The notes: generated by a model not told the origin, from the sequence alone. A DNA stretch of 64,000 nucleotides from Protopterus annectens (GCF_019279795.1 NC_056738.1:406757245-406821244), one strand, 5' to 3'. Numbered from the stretch's first letter, positions 11,861 to 23,328 are shown. Numbers and translations: made by a program.

Positions 11861-12559
11861 CAGTACTGGAACTGGTACCAAAACACACAGACTCCGAAAT
11901 TTAAAAAAAAAAAAGGTACCACAGAACAAGGAAAATAATAAGCTCTGTTGCTGACCAAAAGCTGGCTTATTGAAGAATTCAAATGCAATTACACTCCACA
12001 GCGTTTTTATCCAGATTAGACATCATCAAATGCAGACTTTAAACTAACCCTTCCCTTATATACCCTAACTAACTACTTAATCAAAGAAACCACCAATGAA
12101 AAACGCAATAAGCATCACTGTACTATAATGAATAGAAATGTCATATTAAAATCACCTAAAAGGCATTGAATTCACACTTCAATATACAAGTAATCCTTTA
12201 AAAGTCTAAAAACATTTAAGAACATTTAAAAACATTTAAAAATTGTATAGTTTAAAACCAATGTAGTTTAAAACCAAATCAATGTGTAATCTTGCATAAA
12301 TAACTATATGGCATACTTATAGCACCTTCAAGTGGCTTAAACAAAAATTACAAGTTGAAATTACACTCTAAGCAAGCAAATGTAGCTGTATTTTTCCTTA
12401 GCTTTTTATAATTTAGCTGCTTTCATTTTTAGAATGGGGGCTTTGTTAATATTATCATTGAGACCAGGTAATATAGTGGCTTGCAAGGTTAACTGCTACC
12501 ATACTACCATAATTATTTATATTCAATCTTTTCTTTTCTTCCTATAGCCCCCCTCTCAT

Positions 12560-12720
12560 TTCTTTTTTTTACCAAGGCCTTGGTTAGATCTATGGCCTTT
12601 TGGACAGGGTTGAATTTGAGAGGTATTCTAAAAGCTGCAACTTGGTCCTCTATACATATTTTTACACAGCACTATAAGTGTGACTCCTCCTGAAAGTCCA
12701 GATAAGGATTTGATGGGTCC
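12560..12720 (+). pseudogene. DIRS-C tyrosine recombinase C-terminal relic
   Basis: The frame RGILKAATWSSIHIFTQHYK matches the end of the DIRS recombinases in this window (ILEAATWSSVHTFTKHYH in DIRS-B). It keeps the Trp-His-Tyr part of the active site. Only the last ~35 residues remain, and the catalytic Arg and HxxR block are not visible. Divergence from both DIRS-A and DIRS-B points to a third family. Confidence 0.6.
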
Positions 12721-12764
12721 CTTCTCCAGGGGCTTCTCCTTCCACCTCCAAAATGTTAGCTAAA

Positions 12765-13260
12765 GGGTAGATAACCGTAGCTAAGGCTACTGCAGCAGTG
12801 ATAAATAGAATGAACATAGAAAACATAGAACAGTTGTGAAAATAAAGATTACCATGACGGTAGAAGTTTGAATTATCACTCTTGTAATAGCCCTTCCACC
12901 CCCTGGTGTTTTGTGTGTTTTTTTTTTTTTGTGCTTTTTATATCGGAGCATGGATCTTCCTTCCTTCCTTCCTTTTGTCCTTAGCTTCCTTCTGTCTGTT
13001 GGCAAGAAAGCACTGAATGGCTTCATGCCCAAACATGCCTTTTTAGTCACTCCAACTTGAGCTGCTTGAGTTTGGGTACATGGAAGGTACCTTGAAGTTT
13101 TGGAAGCTGGCTGGCTTTTATATCCTTGACAGGGTATAGAACGTATAGCTAAGGCTACTGCAGCGCAGTGATTGTTTAAACATCTATTGTTATGTTAAGT
13201 TTTAAGTATGGCACTTTGTTTTTAAAGAAGTACTGATTTGAATTTTCATGATGGTAGAAC
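12765..13260 (+). repeat. DIRS-C internal complementary region and right terminal repeat
   Basis: The block GCTAAGGCTACTGCAGCAGTG at 12779-12799 is repeated as GCTAAGGCTACTGCAGCGCA at 13150. The partner sequence TACCATGACGGTAGAAGTTTG at 12850 corresponds to TTTTCATGATGGTAGAACTG at 13242. A block after the recombinase that carries copies of the element's end sequences is what DIRS internal complementary regions look like. The left terminus was not found, so the boundaries are approximate. Confidence 0.4.
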
Positions 13261-13372
13261 TGAAAACTGTGGAGCTTGTTGTACCATCCTTGATCTGGTG
13301 TCTGTTGTGATGGTGTTACACCTTGGGGAAGGCCTGTGCATCTTACTGCAGGGAGCAGCAGGCAGAGAGACT

Positions 13373-13555
13373 CGATGTTATGTAGTCTGTCTCACCGTAA
13401 TTCTTGCTGGATGGGCTCTGAGCCAAACCTCGGCTTCGACTCGGCCTATACTAAAGCTCAAGAGCTTTTACTGGCTCGAGGCTATCACCTACCCCATGGT
13501 GTACCAAGGCAATTCCTCGGATCTCATTTGCTACGAAAGCTTCAAGGTTAAGTGA
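13373..13555 (+). repeat. DIRS-A copy 2 left terminal repeat
   Basis: Aligns by eye with 36446-36625: GTCTGTCTC..., TTCTTGCTGGATGGG, TCGGCTTCGACTCGGCC, AAAGCTCAAGAGCTT, GGCTCGAGGCT and CTCATTTGCTACGAAAGCTT correspond in order. The terminal repeats of DIRS elements are inverted at the two ends; the right partner of this copy is not in the assembled sequence. Confidence 0.75.
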
Positions 13556-13719
13556 AATATTTTGATATTTTTTTACTTTTTCTTCACTTTTCTTATTAAT
13601 AGTTTTTCTCTTACTATCTAGAGTGATTGTCGTGAGTGTTTGCTTCCCTGTCCCTTTCTTTAAGGATTGTGCAGCCCGTTTTAGAGAGCCTTAGTTGCAC
13701 ATTTAAATTAGAGGGCTCT

Positions 13720-13765
13720 TTTTTTTATATATATATATATATATATAATATATATATATGTATGT
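13720..13765. repeat. (AT)n microsatellite
   Basis: Alternating AT run passing into GTAT repeats, located in the DIRS-A 5' leader. Confidence 0.95.
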
Positions 13766-13899
13766 ATGTATAAAATCTTCTTATGGTTGTACTATTGCAT
13801 TTGTTTCTTTTCTTCTCAAAACAAAATGTCAAAGGATAAAGACAGATAACACACAGAATATCACCCTTCTGGCTTTAAAAAAATGTGATTAATATTCTT

Positions 13900-15900
13900 A
13901 GAAAATGTCATTGACTGACAGTCACACCAGTTGTGTGTACCATCTTGGCGAGGCTCATTTGCAAGAACCCTGTATCTTCTGTCATGCGTTCAGAATGAAC
14001 GCAAAAGAAACTTATCGACAGGAAGCTTATGACAAGTTCCTTCCAAGGACAGCTGGAACAAGGTCAGACTGTTTCTAAGAGCCATAAGAGGAAATCTTCA
14101 TCGGCTTCTGTTTTGGAACTGACAAAAAGCGAAGAGTTCTGGCTCTGATTCTGCTTCTTCGGTCTCGATGCCATCTGTTTCATCTGCTCCGAGACTATCG
14201 TCTCTGTCGAGACATTCACTGATCCTGGAACCAGTTTCACCAACTTTAAGATCTCCTATTTTGGAAAGGAGGAGATCTCCACCTCTACCTTCAGGACTCT
14301 ATCTGTTGAGGATGTAGAGCGGGTGGTGAAGAGGCTGCTCTGTGACCTAGCGCTGGCAAAAATTTCAGCTCCTCCGGACCCCAAGGCTTCTGCTCCTTCC
14401 CATCCTCTGTCTACTGTTCCTCCTCGGACTGCTTCTCTCTGAGTCTAATGTTTCGGGCCATTTAATACTGGAATCCTCGGTTCCGAGAACTCTTCTGCTT
14501 CCTCGGAACAGATAGCTGTCTAACTTCATCGGCTCAGTCTGGAGCTGAGGGATCTGGGACCTGCACTCTCCGGTCGACTCTGGAAGGGATAGTTACCCCG
14601 GGTTTTCTTCGGTTCCGACCCTCTCCTCCCTCTCAGTGCTTCAGCTCGGTGAGCTCTGCACCCACGTCTGCTTCGGAGCTTGCTCCTCCAGTTCAAAGTC
14701 TACTATCTTTTTCCTCTGAGGGGGGTGGTAAGGCTTTTGAGGCGATAGAGCTTTCTCAACTACTAGAGCCTTGCCATTTCCCCCGCCTGCCCCTAAGCGT
14801 AGGGAACCAGAGCTGCATGGAGCCCCCGTAGGAGGTGTCCCCTCTTCTATTACCGCACTGGAGAGGTCCCTAGGAAGAGAGTCTGCAAGACTAAGCATAT
14901 TGACTCGCCCCAGTCTCACGTCTGACACTGATTTGGATGAGTCAGAAGGGTCCCCAAGATATCCCCCTCTGAGGATGTCTCCTTTGCGGACATCCTAGAA
15001 ATCCTTAGAGGGGTGATTGGAAGACTCTAACTCTAACTCTACTGAGGATGGATCAGTATACCTTGAGGCTTTTGGTTCCCGATCGTCCACCTACTGGGTT
15101 ACACCACCATATGACCACCTGTTAGGGGGTCATATCTTAGAAAGCTTCGACCTCTCCGCACACAGTGGAGTCTGTCCTGAGGAGGCCTAATAGGTTTGTT
15201 TTCTGGAGTAGTAATACATTTTTCTTACCAAGGGAGTACCTGTGGATGCTATGGTGGTAGCAGCCACAAAGGAGGAGTTATCTGAGACATCGTCAAATAT
15301 CCGTCCTCCTAATAAAGAGTCTAGGATGATGGCTAGGCATGGAAAGCATACCTTTTCTTCAGCGGCCCTTACCATATAATTGAATTACCTGTCCCATTTT
15401 ACTAGGCTTCAAAGGGATCTTCTGAAGGCGTTGGGAGATGCCCTTCAGGGTTCAGTAGCTTCCGGATCCGCTGACGAGTTATCTTCGCAGCTCTCCACCT
15501 TTTAGCCTTATGAAGGAGTTCGCAATGGAGGTGATTTCTTGCACAGCTGATGGAACGAGCAGGGCAGCTGCAGCAGGGATCTCTTTTAGGAGACCTTCCT
15601 GGATGCGTCTATGCAATTTTATGGAATCATTCGGTCTTCCTTTACCAATGTTCCCTTTGATAGTTCAACTCTTTTACCAGAAGTCAAAAAAAAAAAAAGA
15701 GACTTTGACCAGGTGCGAGCAGGAAGGGAAAACATTATCTTCTGTCTGAGTCTATTTTTCCCTTCCTTCCAGACCCTATCCCAAGGGTCAAACAGGAGGG
15801 AAAATGTGGTTCTGTAAATCCCAAAACGGTTTCCCTCAAGCACAGGGTCAACCCTCCCCTAGAGGCAGAGGGGGAGACTACAATGGAGGGTACTATGCTC
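13900..15900 (+). pseudogene. DIRS-A copy 2 gag-like ORF, broken
   Basis: Near 13940-14040 it reads VYHLGEAHLQEPCIFCHAF, matching the Cys/His cluster at the start of the DIRS-A gag (YCLGPLHLQDSCAVCHGF at 36770). Ser/Pro-rich sequence follows. Then a block near 14930-15000 (DTDLDESEGS) and one near 15240-15300 (VDAMVVAATKEELS) match SVDAMVVAAATKKELAD at 38200. Stops and frameshifts are numerous. Gag-like proteins of DIRS elements presumably package the RNA; their structure is not established here. Confidence 0.65.
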
Positions 15901-15929
15901 CCGGCAAAGGGGGTCCCCCAACACCAGGG

Positions 15930-16750
15930 TGATAGAAATGCTTTCTCTGATCGACCCTTTCATCGCCCTTGAGGGGTTGCCCGACTGTTCGTCTCTGGAG
16001 GCAGTCGGGGGTGGTCTCTCACTGTACCCAAACGCCTGGCTACAAATTTCTCAAGATCAAAATAAAATTTCCAGAGGTTACCTCATTCCCTTTGTGTCCG
16101 ATCCTCCTACAAATCTGTCTTTACCAGATGTACCACCCAATCAAATAGGTGCAACATTAGAGGTTATCTCGTTGCTTTAGAAGAGTCATCCAAGAAGTCC
16201 CCACAGAGCAAATAGGATCCGGAACTTACGATTCTTTTTAGTTTCAAAGAAGACCAGGGACTGGAGATCAATTCTAGATCTCAGCAAGCTAAAACAAGCC
16301 GGTAAAAAAATCGAAGTTCTGTATGATTACTCTGCAGTCAATTTTTCTGTTTATCGGAAAAGACCATTGGATGTGCTCCATAGATCTTCAGGACGCTTAC
16401 TACCATATTTAAAATGGACAGGCACTACCATATTAAAATGGACAGGCGCTCCAGAAGACCTCTACTCTTTCAGCTGGGAGCCAGTAATTTTCGAACACTA
16501 CCCTTTGGCCTTACTATAGCCTCCAGTGTGTTCACCAAATATATGGCGGTGGTCGCGGCTCACCTGCGACATCAGGGATTCCATGTGTTTACGTATTTAG
16601 ACAACTGAATCCTCACTGCTACCACCAAGCACCAACTAATCCAAGCCAGGGACGAGACTCTATCCTTGTGCAGCAGATTAGGAATTACAGTAAATTATAA
16701 AAATCTGCCTCCTCTCCATCGCAGCGTGTTGTCTTCTTAGGCTCAGACAT
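15930..16750 (+). pseudogene. DIRS-A copy 2 reverse transcriptase, broken
   Basis: Recognisable blocks in order: a leader with LEGLPDCSSLEAVGGGLSLY, then HIKMDRRSRRPLLFQLGAS, LPFGLTIASSVFTKYMAVV and HVFTYLDN followed by a stop. The catalytic YLDD has become YLDN-stop. A ~24-bp stretch containing TACCATAT...AAAATGGACAGGC is duplicated at 16401-16446. This copy cannot encode a working RT. Confidence 0.75.
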
Positions 16751-16763
16751 AGACTCAGCCACC

Positions 16764-17341
16764 ATGACAGCAAAACTGACACCAGAAAGAATAGAATTGT
16801 TGCACAACCAAGTCAGATTCTTGCTGAACAAAGACCAAGTACAGGCCAGGATCTACCCTTGTCCCATCAAATACTCCATTACAAACTCCTGCACGAAGAA
16901 TCTAACATGGTGGTTACATACAGATCAGCTTTATCTGGGTCGTCCCCTTGTTTTCTTTCAACAAAATGTAGTCTTGACCACGGATGCTTCCCAGATAGGG
17001 TGGGGGGATTATCTGGGAATGACGGTCCAAGGTATCTGGCAGGATCACGAGAACCACTTGTACATAAATGTTCTGGAGATGAGAGCAGTGCTATACGCAT
17101 TGCAAGCACTTCACAGTTCTCTTCCCACTGGCACAATTGCGATTCAATCAGACGACATATCTGTAGTGTGGTACATAAGCAAGGGGGAACCAAGTCTTAT
17201 CCACTTTGTCGAGAGGCACAAAGAGTATGGAAATGGGCGATTGGACTCCCTCAACGTTTTCCGGTAGCAACGCACATTCCGGGGAAGTCCAGTGTGATAG
17301 CAGACAAACTGAGTTGGGCAATTCTGATGGCTCATGATTAG
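16764..17341 (+). pseudogene. DIRS-A copy 2 RNase H region
   Basis: One 167-codon frame carries the RNase H domain: VLTTDASQIGWGDYLG (first Asp), NVLEMRAVLYALQAL (Glu), AIQSDDISVVWYI (second Asp). The IADKLS block has shifted into another frame. In DIRS elements RNase H follows RT in the same polyprotein. About 50 codons between RT thumb and RNase H are missing compared with the copy at 39153-40815. Confidence 0.7.
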
Positions 17342-17607
17342 TCCCTGAAAGCAGAAGTTGCAGAAGAGATTTTCAGCAAATGGGGCCACCCTCGCTGTGA
17401 TCTATTTGCCACCTACACAAGCGCCAAATGCAACTACTTTACCCTCATTCCCCATCGGGGATGTCGCCCAGGGAGGCTCTGGTCCACAGTTGGCCTTCGG
17501 GACTTCTTTATGCTTTTCCACCCTTTCCTCTCCTACCCAAAGTGATTCAGAAAGCAAAACTGTGTACCCTGATCCTCATTGCGCCATACTGGCCTCGCCA
17601 ATTCTGG

Positions 17608-17788
17608 ATGTTCGTGTTTCACTGCTGCAGTCATTACACTTGGGTTATCCTGCCGTCAGGCGGTCCCGCAGTCGGCCAGAATTCCAAAGTCTTGGTCCGG
17701 CATCGACTGCTGTCGCTTCTTCCTTGACGTCAGTGCGCCATGGGTGTGTAAGATGCAGCCAATGCCATTTTCTTCAGTCTTTCTTGCC
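17608..17788 (+). repeat. DIRS-B copy 1 left inverted terminal repeat
   Basis: Reverse complement of 22770-22983 with scattered mismatches. Matching blocks include CACTGCTGCAGTCATTACAC, CCGCAGTCGGCC, CAAAGTCTTGGTCCGGCATC and GCCATTTTCTTCAGT. Its first 30 bases are copied again, inverted, in the internal complementary region. Confidence 0.85.
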
Positions 17789-17918
17789 GCGCAGTGCCTG
17801 AAGCAAAAGCAGTTCACAAGTGCCGGTTGGCCGACTCCTGAGATTTTCGAATTTCAGAACCGATGTCTTCAATAAAGCTAAGTACCCCGTTGGGGAAACT
17901 TTTTCTTGCCTCAGACCG

Positions 17919-19653
17919 ATGTCAGTAAAAGTTAATAATTGCATTTATTGTGGGAAGCAAATACCTCATAAGGATTTTCATTCTTACTGTATTCCATGCC
18001 TAGGCCCAGACCACGACGTCACTAGTTGTCGGTTTTGTGCTAGATTTAACAAGTGCACTAATAAACGTCTGATTTTGCTCGCCATTATTTTGGCCGAAGG
18101 TTCAATTGTACCATGCCGTCGGAACAACCGATGACCGGAATACACAAAAAAACGCAAAGACAAAGATAAGGACAGGCATCCAAGGTCCAAAACCGACGAT
18201 GAAGCCTCTTCTGGGCCAGTTGCAGGTTCTCAGCGAGGTGCTTTCGCAGCCCCTGACACCCGCTACCTCAGAGCCACAGGCCGCCTCCGACTCCCACGTG
18301 GAGATTTCTAGGCCTCTGGAAACTCAAGGTATTGGGCCTACGGAAATTAACCCCTCAGATGGGTCCGGAGCCGCTGAGCAGGCATCGGCTTCTGAGGGTG
18401 TTTTCAGACCTTCACAGCTTACCGTCAAAACAACTACCAAGTCTAAAACTCTAAAGACAAACAAGTACAGCATTCACCTGGACAGGCCTCCATGCCTAAA
18501 AAACAGATGCTCAAAATGGCCAAAGACCTAATTACGCTGATCAGGGGTTCCCATCCCCCTCCTGATAAAAGGCCTAGGCAGGATACAGAGTATGATTCCT
18601 CTGACCGGGTTTCCATTTCTTCTGATTCCTCTTCAGACCAGGGATACTCTTTACCCCCCCATGAGGATACTGATACTGAAGAGTCAATCCCTTCAGGCTC
18701 TCCTCCCGAGGATTACTCTTGGGGAAACTTTACATACCATGAGGGAGCATTTCCATTGGGAGAGCCATGATTATTCAAAATCCAAGAAAAGGCTCAGAGA
18801 TTTGCTTTTATTTACTCAACACAGGCCCCTTGCTATTCTGCCTGTGTTAGACATTGTGGATGATGTGTTCTCTGAATCCAGTTTAACCCCTGATTCTTTG
18901 CCCCCAGCACCAGTCAAGCCAGATAGGTACTACAGAGTCCCTGACTCTCACAAATTTCTTTATAAAAACCCTGCTGCTGACCCAGAAGCTATTTCCCAGG
19001 GTCCCAAAGGGGTAAAGGCTTCCACTGCTAAAAATCCAGTTCCCTCTGACAGGGATTCTAGAGCATTAGATAGATGGGGAAGAAAGTTTACACTTCTGCA
19101 ACTTTAGCAGTAAGGGCTTTAAATTGCCAGTTCCACATGCTTAAATACCAACAATATGTAATGTCTCTGTTAAAACAGAAAATGCTTACAAGCTCAGAAG
19201 GTCCTGACTATAAGGAAATGCAGGATTTATTGCATGCAGCTGAACAAGTGGGAAAACATACTCTGCAATGTGGTTTTGATTCATTAGAGGCTTCTTGTTG
19301 AGCCGCAGTTACAGGATCTGTGATCCGAAGGCATGCTTGGTTAAAAGAACAAAGTTTACCTGATCATGTTAAGGCAAAATTATTGGATGCTCCTTTACAG
19401 CATGATATCTTGTTTGGTGTTAAGGCAGAAGAGGTATTAAAGAAAGTGAAGGATTTCTTACAGGTACAGCCACCTTGATTTAGCAGAAATTGGCCTTCTA
19501 AAAATTGGTCCTTTCCAGTGTCAGACCACAGAGGCAGATACAGATGCCCAAGAGGCAGATCTCAGCCCCAAGGCTCTTACAGACCACGACAGTGGGGTGC
19601 TTCAACCCCAAAAGGAGAAGACAAGTCACAACCTTATAGGAAATGGTCCCAAT
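17919..19653 (+). pseudogene. DIRS-B copy 1 gag-like ORF, broken
   Basis: The start ATG at 17919 begins MSVKVNNCIYCGKQIPHKDF, then HSYCIPCLG and CRFCARFNK. Together these form a Cys/His cluster (CxxC, H, CxxC, H, CxxC) that looks zinc-binding and is shared with copy 2. The frame stops at 18134. Other frames then carry a basic region, Ser/Asp-rich sequence (RVSISSDSSSDQGYSL) and the conserved part REHFHWES through DRYYRVPDSHKFL and ALDRWGRK to LLHAAEQVGKHTLQCGFDSL. The C-terminus is Arg/Gln/Ser-rich. At least three frame disruptions are present. Confidence 0.75.
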
Positions 19654-19659
19654 GACTTC

Positions 19660-20702
19660 CCCCTTCAAATGCCAAGCACTTACCTTTTGGCTGCTCCCTT
19701 AGGGGGAAAACTAGCATTTTTTTCACAAAATTGACATATAATCACCCAAGACAAATGGGTTCTGAATATTGTGTCTCAAGGTTACAGGTTCCACTTTCAC
19801 ACTCTACCAAGGCCAAAAGGTATGTCAGACCTGCCACAAAATCAATGGGCAGAGGCACAAAAACAAATTACAGCCCTCATGGACATGAGAGCTATTCAAA
19901 ATGTACTGCAACAAGGACAAGGATTTTACTCGAGACTTTTCTTGGTCCCCAGAAAGGACAAAGCCTGGAGACCCATACTGGAGCTATCTACTCTAAATAC
20001 TTACCTGGATGTTCCGAAATTCAAAATGTTGACACTACAGCAACTTCTTCCCATGCTGGGCTAGAAGGCTTGGCTTGTTACTGTGGACCTCAGAGGCATA
20101 CCTGCATGTCCCAATCAGACAAAATTGCAGAAGATACCTCAGATTCATAGCTGGCACAATGCATTACCAATTCTCTGCACTGCCCTTTGGCTTATCTACT
20201 ACACCCAGGGTCTTCACAAAATGCCTGGCACCAGTAATTGCATTTTGCAGGCAAAAAGGAATTCAAATATATCCCTACTTGGACGACTGTCATGTTCAAG
20301 CAGAGAGCAAGGACATTCTTCTAAAGCATCTGGCGTTTGTAAAAAGATTGTTAATTTGCCTAGGGTACACGGTAAATGAAAAGAAGTCAAAACTAGTGCC
20401 CTCACAAGAGATAATATTCCTGGTTGCCAGCTTAAATACAATGGCCCAGATGGCTTAACTCACGCCAGACAAACAAAGACAATTGACTCAGTACTTTCAG
20501 TTGATGGCAACAAAGCCCCAACTCCCTGCAAGAAAAATTCTGCAGGCCTTTGGGTTCATGGCGTCCTGCATACTACTAATACCATATGCCAGACTGCATA
20601 TGAGGAAATTACAATGGTACCTAAAAAGTGTTTGGACTCAACACTGTTACAGTTTGGAAACAGTAATACCACTTATTCCCTGCCTACAACAGGAGTTTTG
20701 AT
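19660..20702 (+). pseudogene. DIRS-B copy 1 reverse transcriptase, broken
   Basis: The RT polymerises cDNA from the element RNA. Blocks seen: GFYSRLFLVPRKDKAWRPIL near 19925, LPFGLSTTPRVFTKCLAPVI near 20185 and the catalytic IYPYLDDCHVQAE near 20270. The thumb-side VNEKKSKLVPSQEI and the RKILQAFGFMASCILLIPYA segment lead toward RNase H. Frame changes occur at about 20065 and 20460. The YLDD catalytic site is preserved although the ORF is not. Confidence 0.8.
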
Positions 20703-20704
20703 GG

Positions 20705-21310
20705 TGGGCACCGGCATGTCACCACAACAAGGGACAGCCTTTCACTTTACCCACACCCGGGCAGACACTTAACAGATGCTTCGGATTACACTTAACAGAT
20801 GCTTCGGATTACACCTGGGGAGCACACACATGGCAGGACAATGTATTCGGGGCAAGTGGGCCGCAAACCATATGCATCTTCACATCAATCAAAAAGAGAT
20901 GCTAGCTGTACAAAATGCCCTAACATCTTTCAAGGACTTTCTGCATCCAGGACAACTATTACTAAAGATGGACAACACCACAGTTATGTGGTACATAAAC
21001 AAGCAAGGGGGCACAAATTCTTATCCCCTCTGCAGACAAGCCATGGCTTTGTGGAACACAGCACTGACCTGTCAAGTTCATCTGCAAGCACAATTCCTGC
21101 CAGGAAAGAAAAATACTCTGGCAGACGACTTAAACAAACATCATGGATCCTCACGAGTGGAAATTAAACCCACAAGTATTCAGCATGATAACACAAAAAT
21201 GGGGGTGCCCAGACATAGATCTTTTTGCCTCCCCTCTGAACTGCCAACTACAGAAATTCTACACAGGCATGGAAAGTGGATGCTCTCTCGTTCAGCTGGA
21301 AAACCCTAAA
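20705..21310 (+). pseudogene. DIRS-B copy 1 RNase H, broken
   Basis: The frame reads LTDASDYTWGAH (after a short local duplication of CAGATGCTTCGGATTACAC), then LHINQKEMLAVQNAL, LLKMDNTTVMWYINKQGG and FLPGKKNTLADDL. These are the four acidic blocks of an RNase H fold. The following DPHEWKLN...CPDIDLFASP segment is the conserved post-RNase H part of DIRS polyproteins. Confidence 0.75.
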
Positions 21311-21459
21311 AGTTTATGCCTTCCCACCACTGCCTCTCCTTTCAAAGGTACTCCTAAAAGCCAGACAAGAAAGGCCAAAAATTATCCTGATTGCCCCAGA
21401 CTGGCCACACCAGCACTGGTACCCAATCTTAAAAGAACTTTGCTCAAGGCCCAGCATGG

Positions 21460-22465
21460 ATTTTTACCTCACATTCCGACCTCCACAAAACAACCAGGAA
21501 ATCCTATTCAGAAAAGTGGAAGAGAGATTATGCGCCTGGAACCAGGCTCAAAGCTTTCACCCTCTTGTTCCAAATATTCCTCGGATATTACAATATTTAA
21601 CGGAGATACTGGACAAAGGCCTATCCTTTTCATCCATTAAGAGCCACGCCTCTGCCATCTCAGCTCATTACAACACGGATCCTCCTATATTTTCTCATCC
21701 ATTATTAAAACAGTACCTCAGAGGGGCTAAAAACTTAAGACCGCCCCGGAGAGCAACAGCACCGACTTGGGACCTCAACTTTATCTTGGAAAACTAACTT
21801 TACCTCCTAGCCAGCCAATTCAGCAGAATTAAAATGTGTGTCATGGAAAACTGCTCTACTTCTGGCAATAACCTCAGCACGAAGAGCCTCAGAGTTGCAG
21901 GCACTAATGGCAGTGGAACCTTTCATCATTTTTCATCAGGACAGGGTTTCTTTAAGAACAAACCTTACATTTATGCCAAAGGTGGTATCCAGTGTGGCTC
22001 TTAACCAAACTATTCACTTGCCAACATTTTATCCAAATCCCTAGAATAAAGGGGAGAGACTTCTGCACTCATTGGATATACACAGGCAGTTACGCTTCTA
22101 CTTGGACAAAACAAAAGCTTTCAGGAAAACTGATTAATTGTTTGTAGCATATGCTGCAGGATCACAGGGAAAGGCTATTTCAAAGCAGACCATTTCAAAG
22201 TGGATAGGACACTGTATCCGTTTCTGCTACACACAGCATGGAAAAACTGTACCTAGCAACATTAGGCCACATTCCACCAGGGCAACAGCCACTTCCAGCT
22301 GTCTTCCTTGGAGGAGTACCTACCAAGGATATTTTGGAAGCTGCAACTTGGAGTTCAGTGCACACCTTTACCAAGCATTACCACTTGCCTCTTTACTCTA
22401 AATCAAGAGCTGGCTTTGCCACTGCAGTGCTGCAGGGCCTCATAGCCACTCCAAATTCTTTATAG
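21460..22465 (+). pseudogene. DIRS-B copy 1 tyrosine recombinase, broken
   Basis: DIRS elements integrate a circular DNA with this enzyme instead of a DDE integrase. N-terminal core-binding part: ILQYLTEILDKGLSFSSIKS and HASAISAHYNTDPPIFSHPL. Catalytic part: LLLAITSARRASELQAL (Arg), PHSTRATAT (HxxR) and ILEAATWSSVHTFTKHYHLP (Trp/His and Tyr nucleophile). All five active-site positions are readable, but the sequence is split over three frames with a stop near 21798, so it is inactive. Confidence 0.8.
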
Positions 22466-22494
22466 ACCCAGCCACCCAACCTCAGCTTTGGGAT

Positions 22495-22610
22495 TCAACC
22501 AAGTGTAATGACTGCAGCAGTGAAACACTGTGAACATAGTACAGTTTTGTACCTACCATAAATGTAGATGTTGGAGTGTATTCACTGCTGCAGTCCAGGT
22601 TACCCTCCCT
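22495..22610 (+). repeat. DIRS-B copy 1 internal complementary region
   Basis: CCAAGTGTAATGACTGCAGC through GTGAAACAC is the reverse complement of the left end. It is followed at once by AGTACAGTTTTGTACCTACC and ATAAATGTAGATGTT, the reverse complement of the right end. Such a joined copy of both ends is the hallmark of DIRS elements and serves to complete the termini during replication. Confidence 0.88.
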
Positions 22611-22769
22611 CCATCCCCACTTTCTTAGCTGGGACTTATCTATACCTTTCTACCCTATACAACCTATGTGGTGTATTTGCTTGTAACTGAAGGTATTGTT
22701 TTTATTTTTTTATGTATTTTTTATTAGCAATATGTATTGCCTACCTATTTGGGGTCACCTGACATCTGG

Positions 22770-22983
22770 GGCAAGAAAAACTGAAGAAAATGGCGTCTGC
22801 TGCATCTTGTATACCCCTGGCGCACTGGCATCAGGGAAGAAGCAACGGCAGCCGATGCCGGACCAAGACTTTGGAGCTCTGGCCGACTGCGGGACCGCCT
22901 GACAGCAGGATAACCCAAGTGTAATGACTGCAGCAGTGAATACACTCTAACATCTACATTTATGGTAGGTACAAAACTGTACT
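22770..22983 (+). repeat. DIRS-B copy 1 right inverted terminal repeat
   Basis: Inverted partner of 17608-17788, with an extra ~30 bases at its outer end (ACATCTACATTTATGGTAGG onward) that the left repeat lacks. The internal complementary region copies this extra part as well. Confidence 0.85.
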
Positions 22984-23328
22984 TTCCCTTTCGTCCCTAC
23001 TGGCCTCGCCAAGTCTGGTTCCCCTTCCTGTGGCCTTATCTCTTGGCGGAACCATGGATTCTGGAACCATCTCCAGACCTGATTCACCAATCAGGACAAG
23101 TTCCATCCTACCATCCAAACCCTGAAATTGACAGCATAGCAGCTCCAGTTCCAAGAATAGCCAGGTGGATATCCCTTTCTCCTACTGTTAAACACATCCT
23201 CATTTCTTCCCACAAACTATCCACCAGAAAATTTATACACCAGCAAATGGAAAAGGTTTTCCATTTGGGTGGCTAAGCGAGGCATAGAGCCCTAGTCAGC
23301 CCCCATAGAGTCTATCCTGTCCTTCCTC
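22984..23328 (+). mobile_element. DIRS-A copy 2, right part up to the gap
   Basis: Continuation of the interrupted DIRS-A. YWPRQVWFPFLWPYLLAEPW and LEPSPDLIHQSGQ match 40650-40765 of the complete copy. The start of the recombinase domain follows (HILISSHKLSTRKFI). The sequence then enters the N run. A 24-bp motif, TACTGGCCTCGCCAA.TCTGG, occurs on both sides of the DIRS-B insertion (17587-17607 and 22997-23018). Confidence 0.75.

Larger units (their letters stand above)
13373..17607 (+). mobile_element. DIRS-A copy 2, left part (decayed)
   Basis: DIRS1-like tyrosine-recombinase retrotransposon of the same family as the near-complete copy at 36446-42366. The left terminal repeat, gag, RT and RNase H follow in normal order on the + strand. 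It is interrupted at 17607 by a DIRS-B element and resumes at 22984 to the assembly gap, which probably holds its recombinase and right end. Coding frames are heavily broken, so the copy is older than the intact-looking one. Confidence 0.85.
17608..22983 (+). mobile_element. DIRS-B copy 1, nested in DIRS-A copy 2
   Basis: A second DIRS family, 5.4 kb, with inverted terminal repeats, gag, RT, RNase H, tyrosine recombinase and an internal complementary region. The ends were placed from the internal complementary region near 22500-22610. That region contains the reverse complement of the left end (ATGTTCGTGTTTC) joined directly to that of the right end (AACTGTACT). No target duplication of the usual LTR or LINE kind is needed. 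Most ORFs carry stops, so this copy is inactive. Confidence 0.88.

Noticed and set aside
11940..12070. Possible Penelope-type terminal repeat with a hammerhead-like core (TTGATGATG ... AAAACGC on the minus strand)
   Set aside because: Core bases deviate and no pairing for stem I could be found. It only resembles the true motifs elsewhere in the window.
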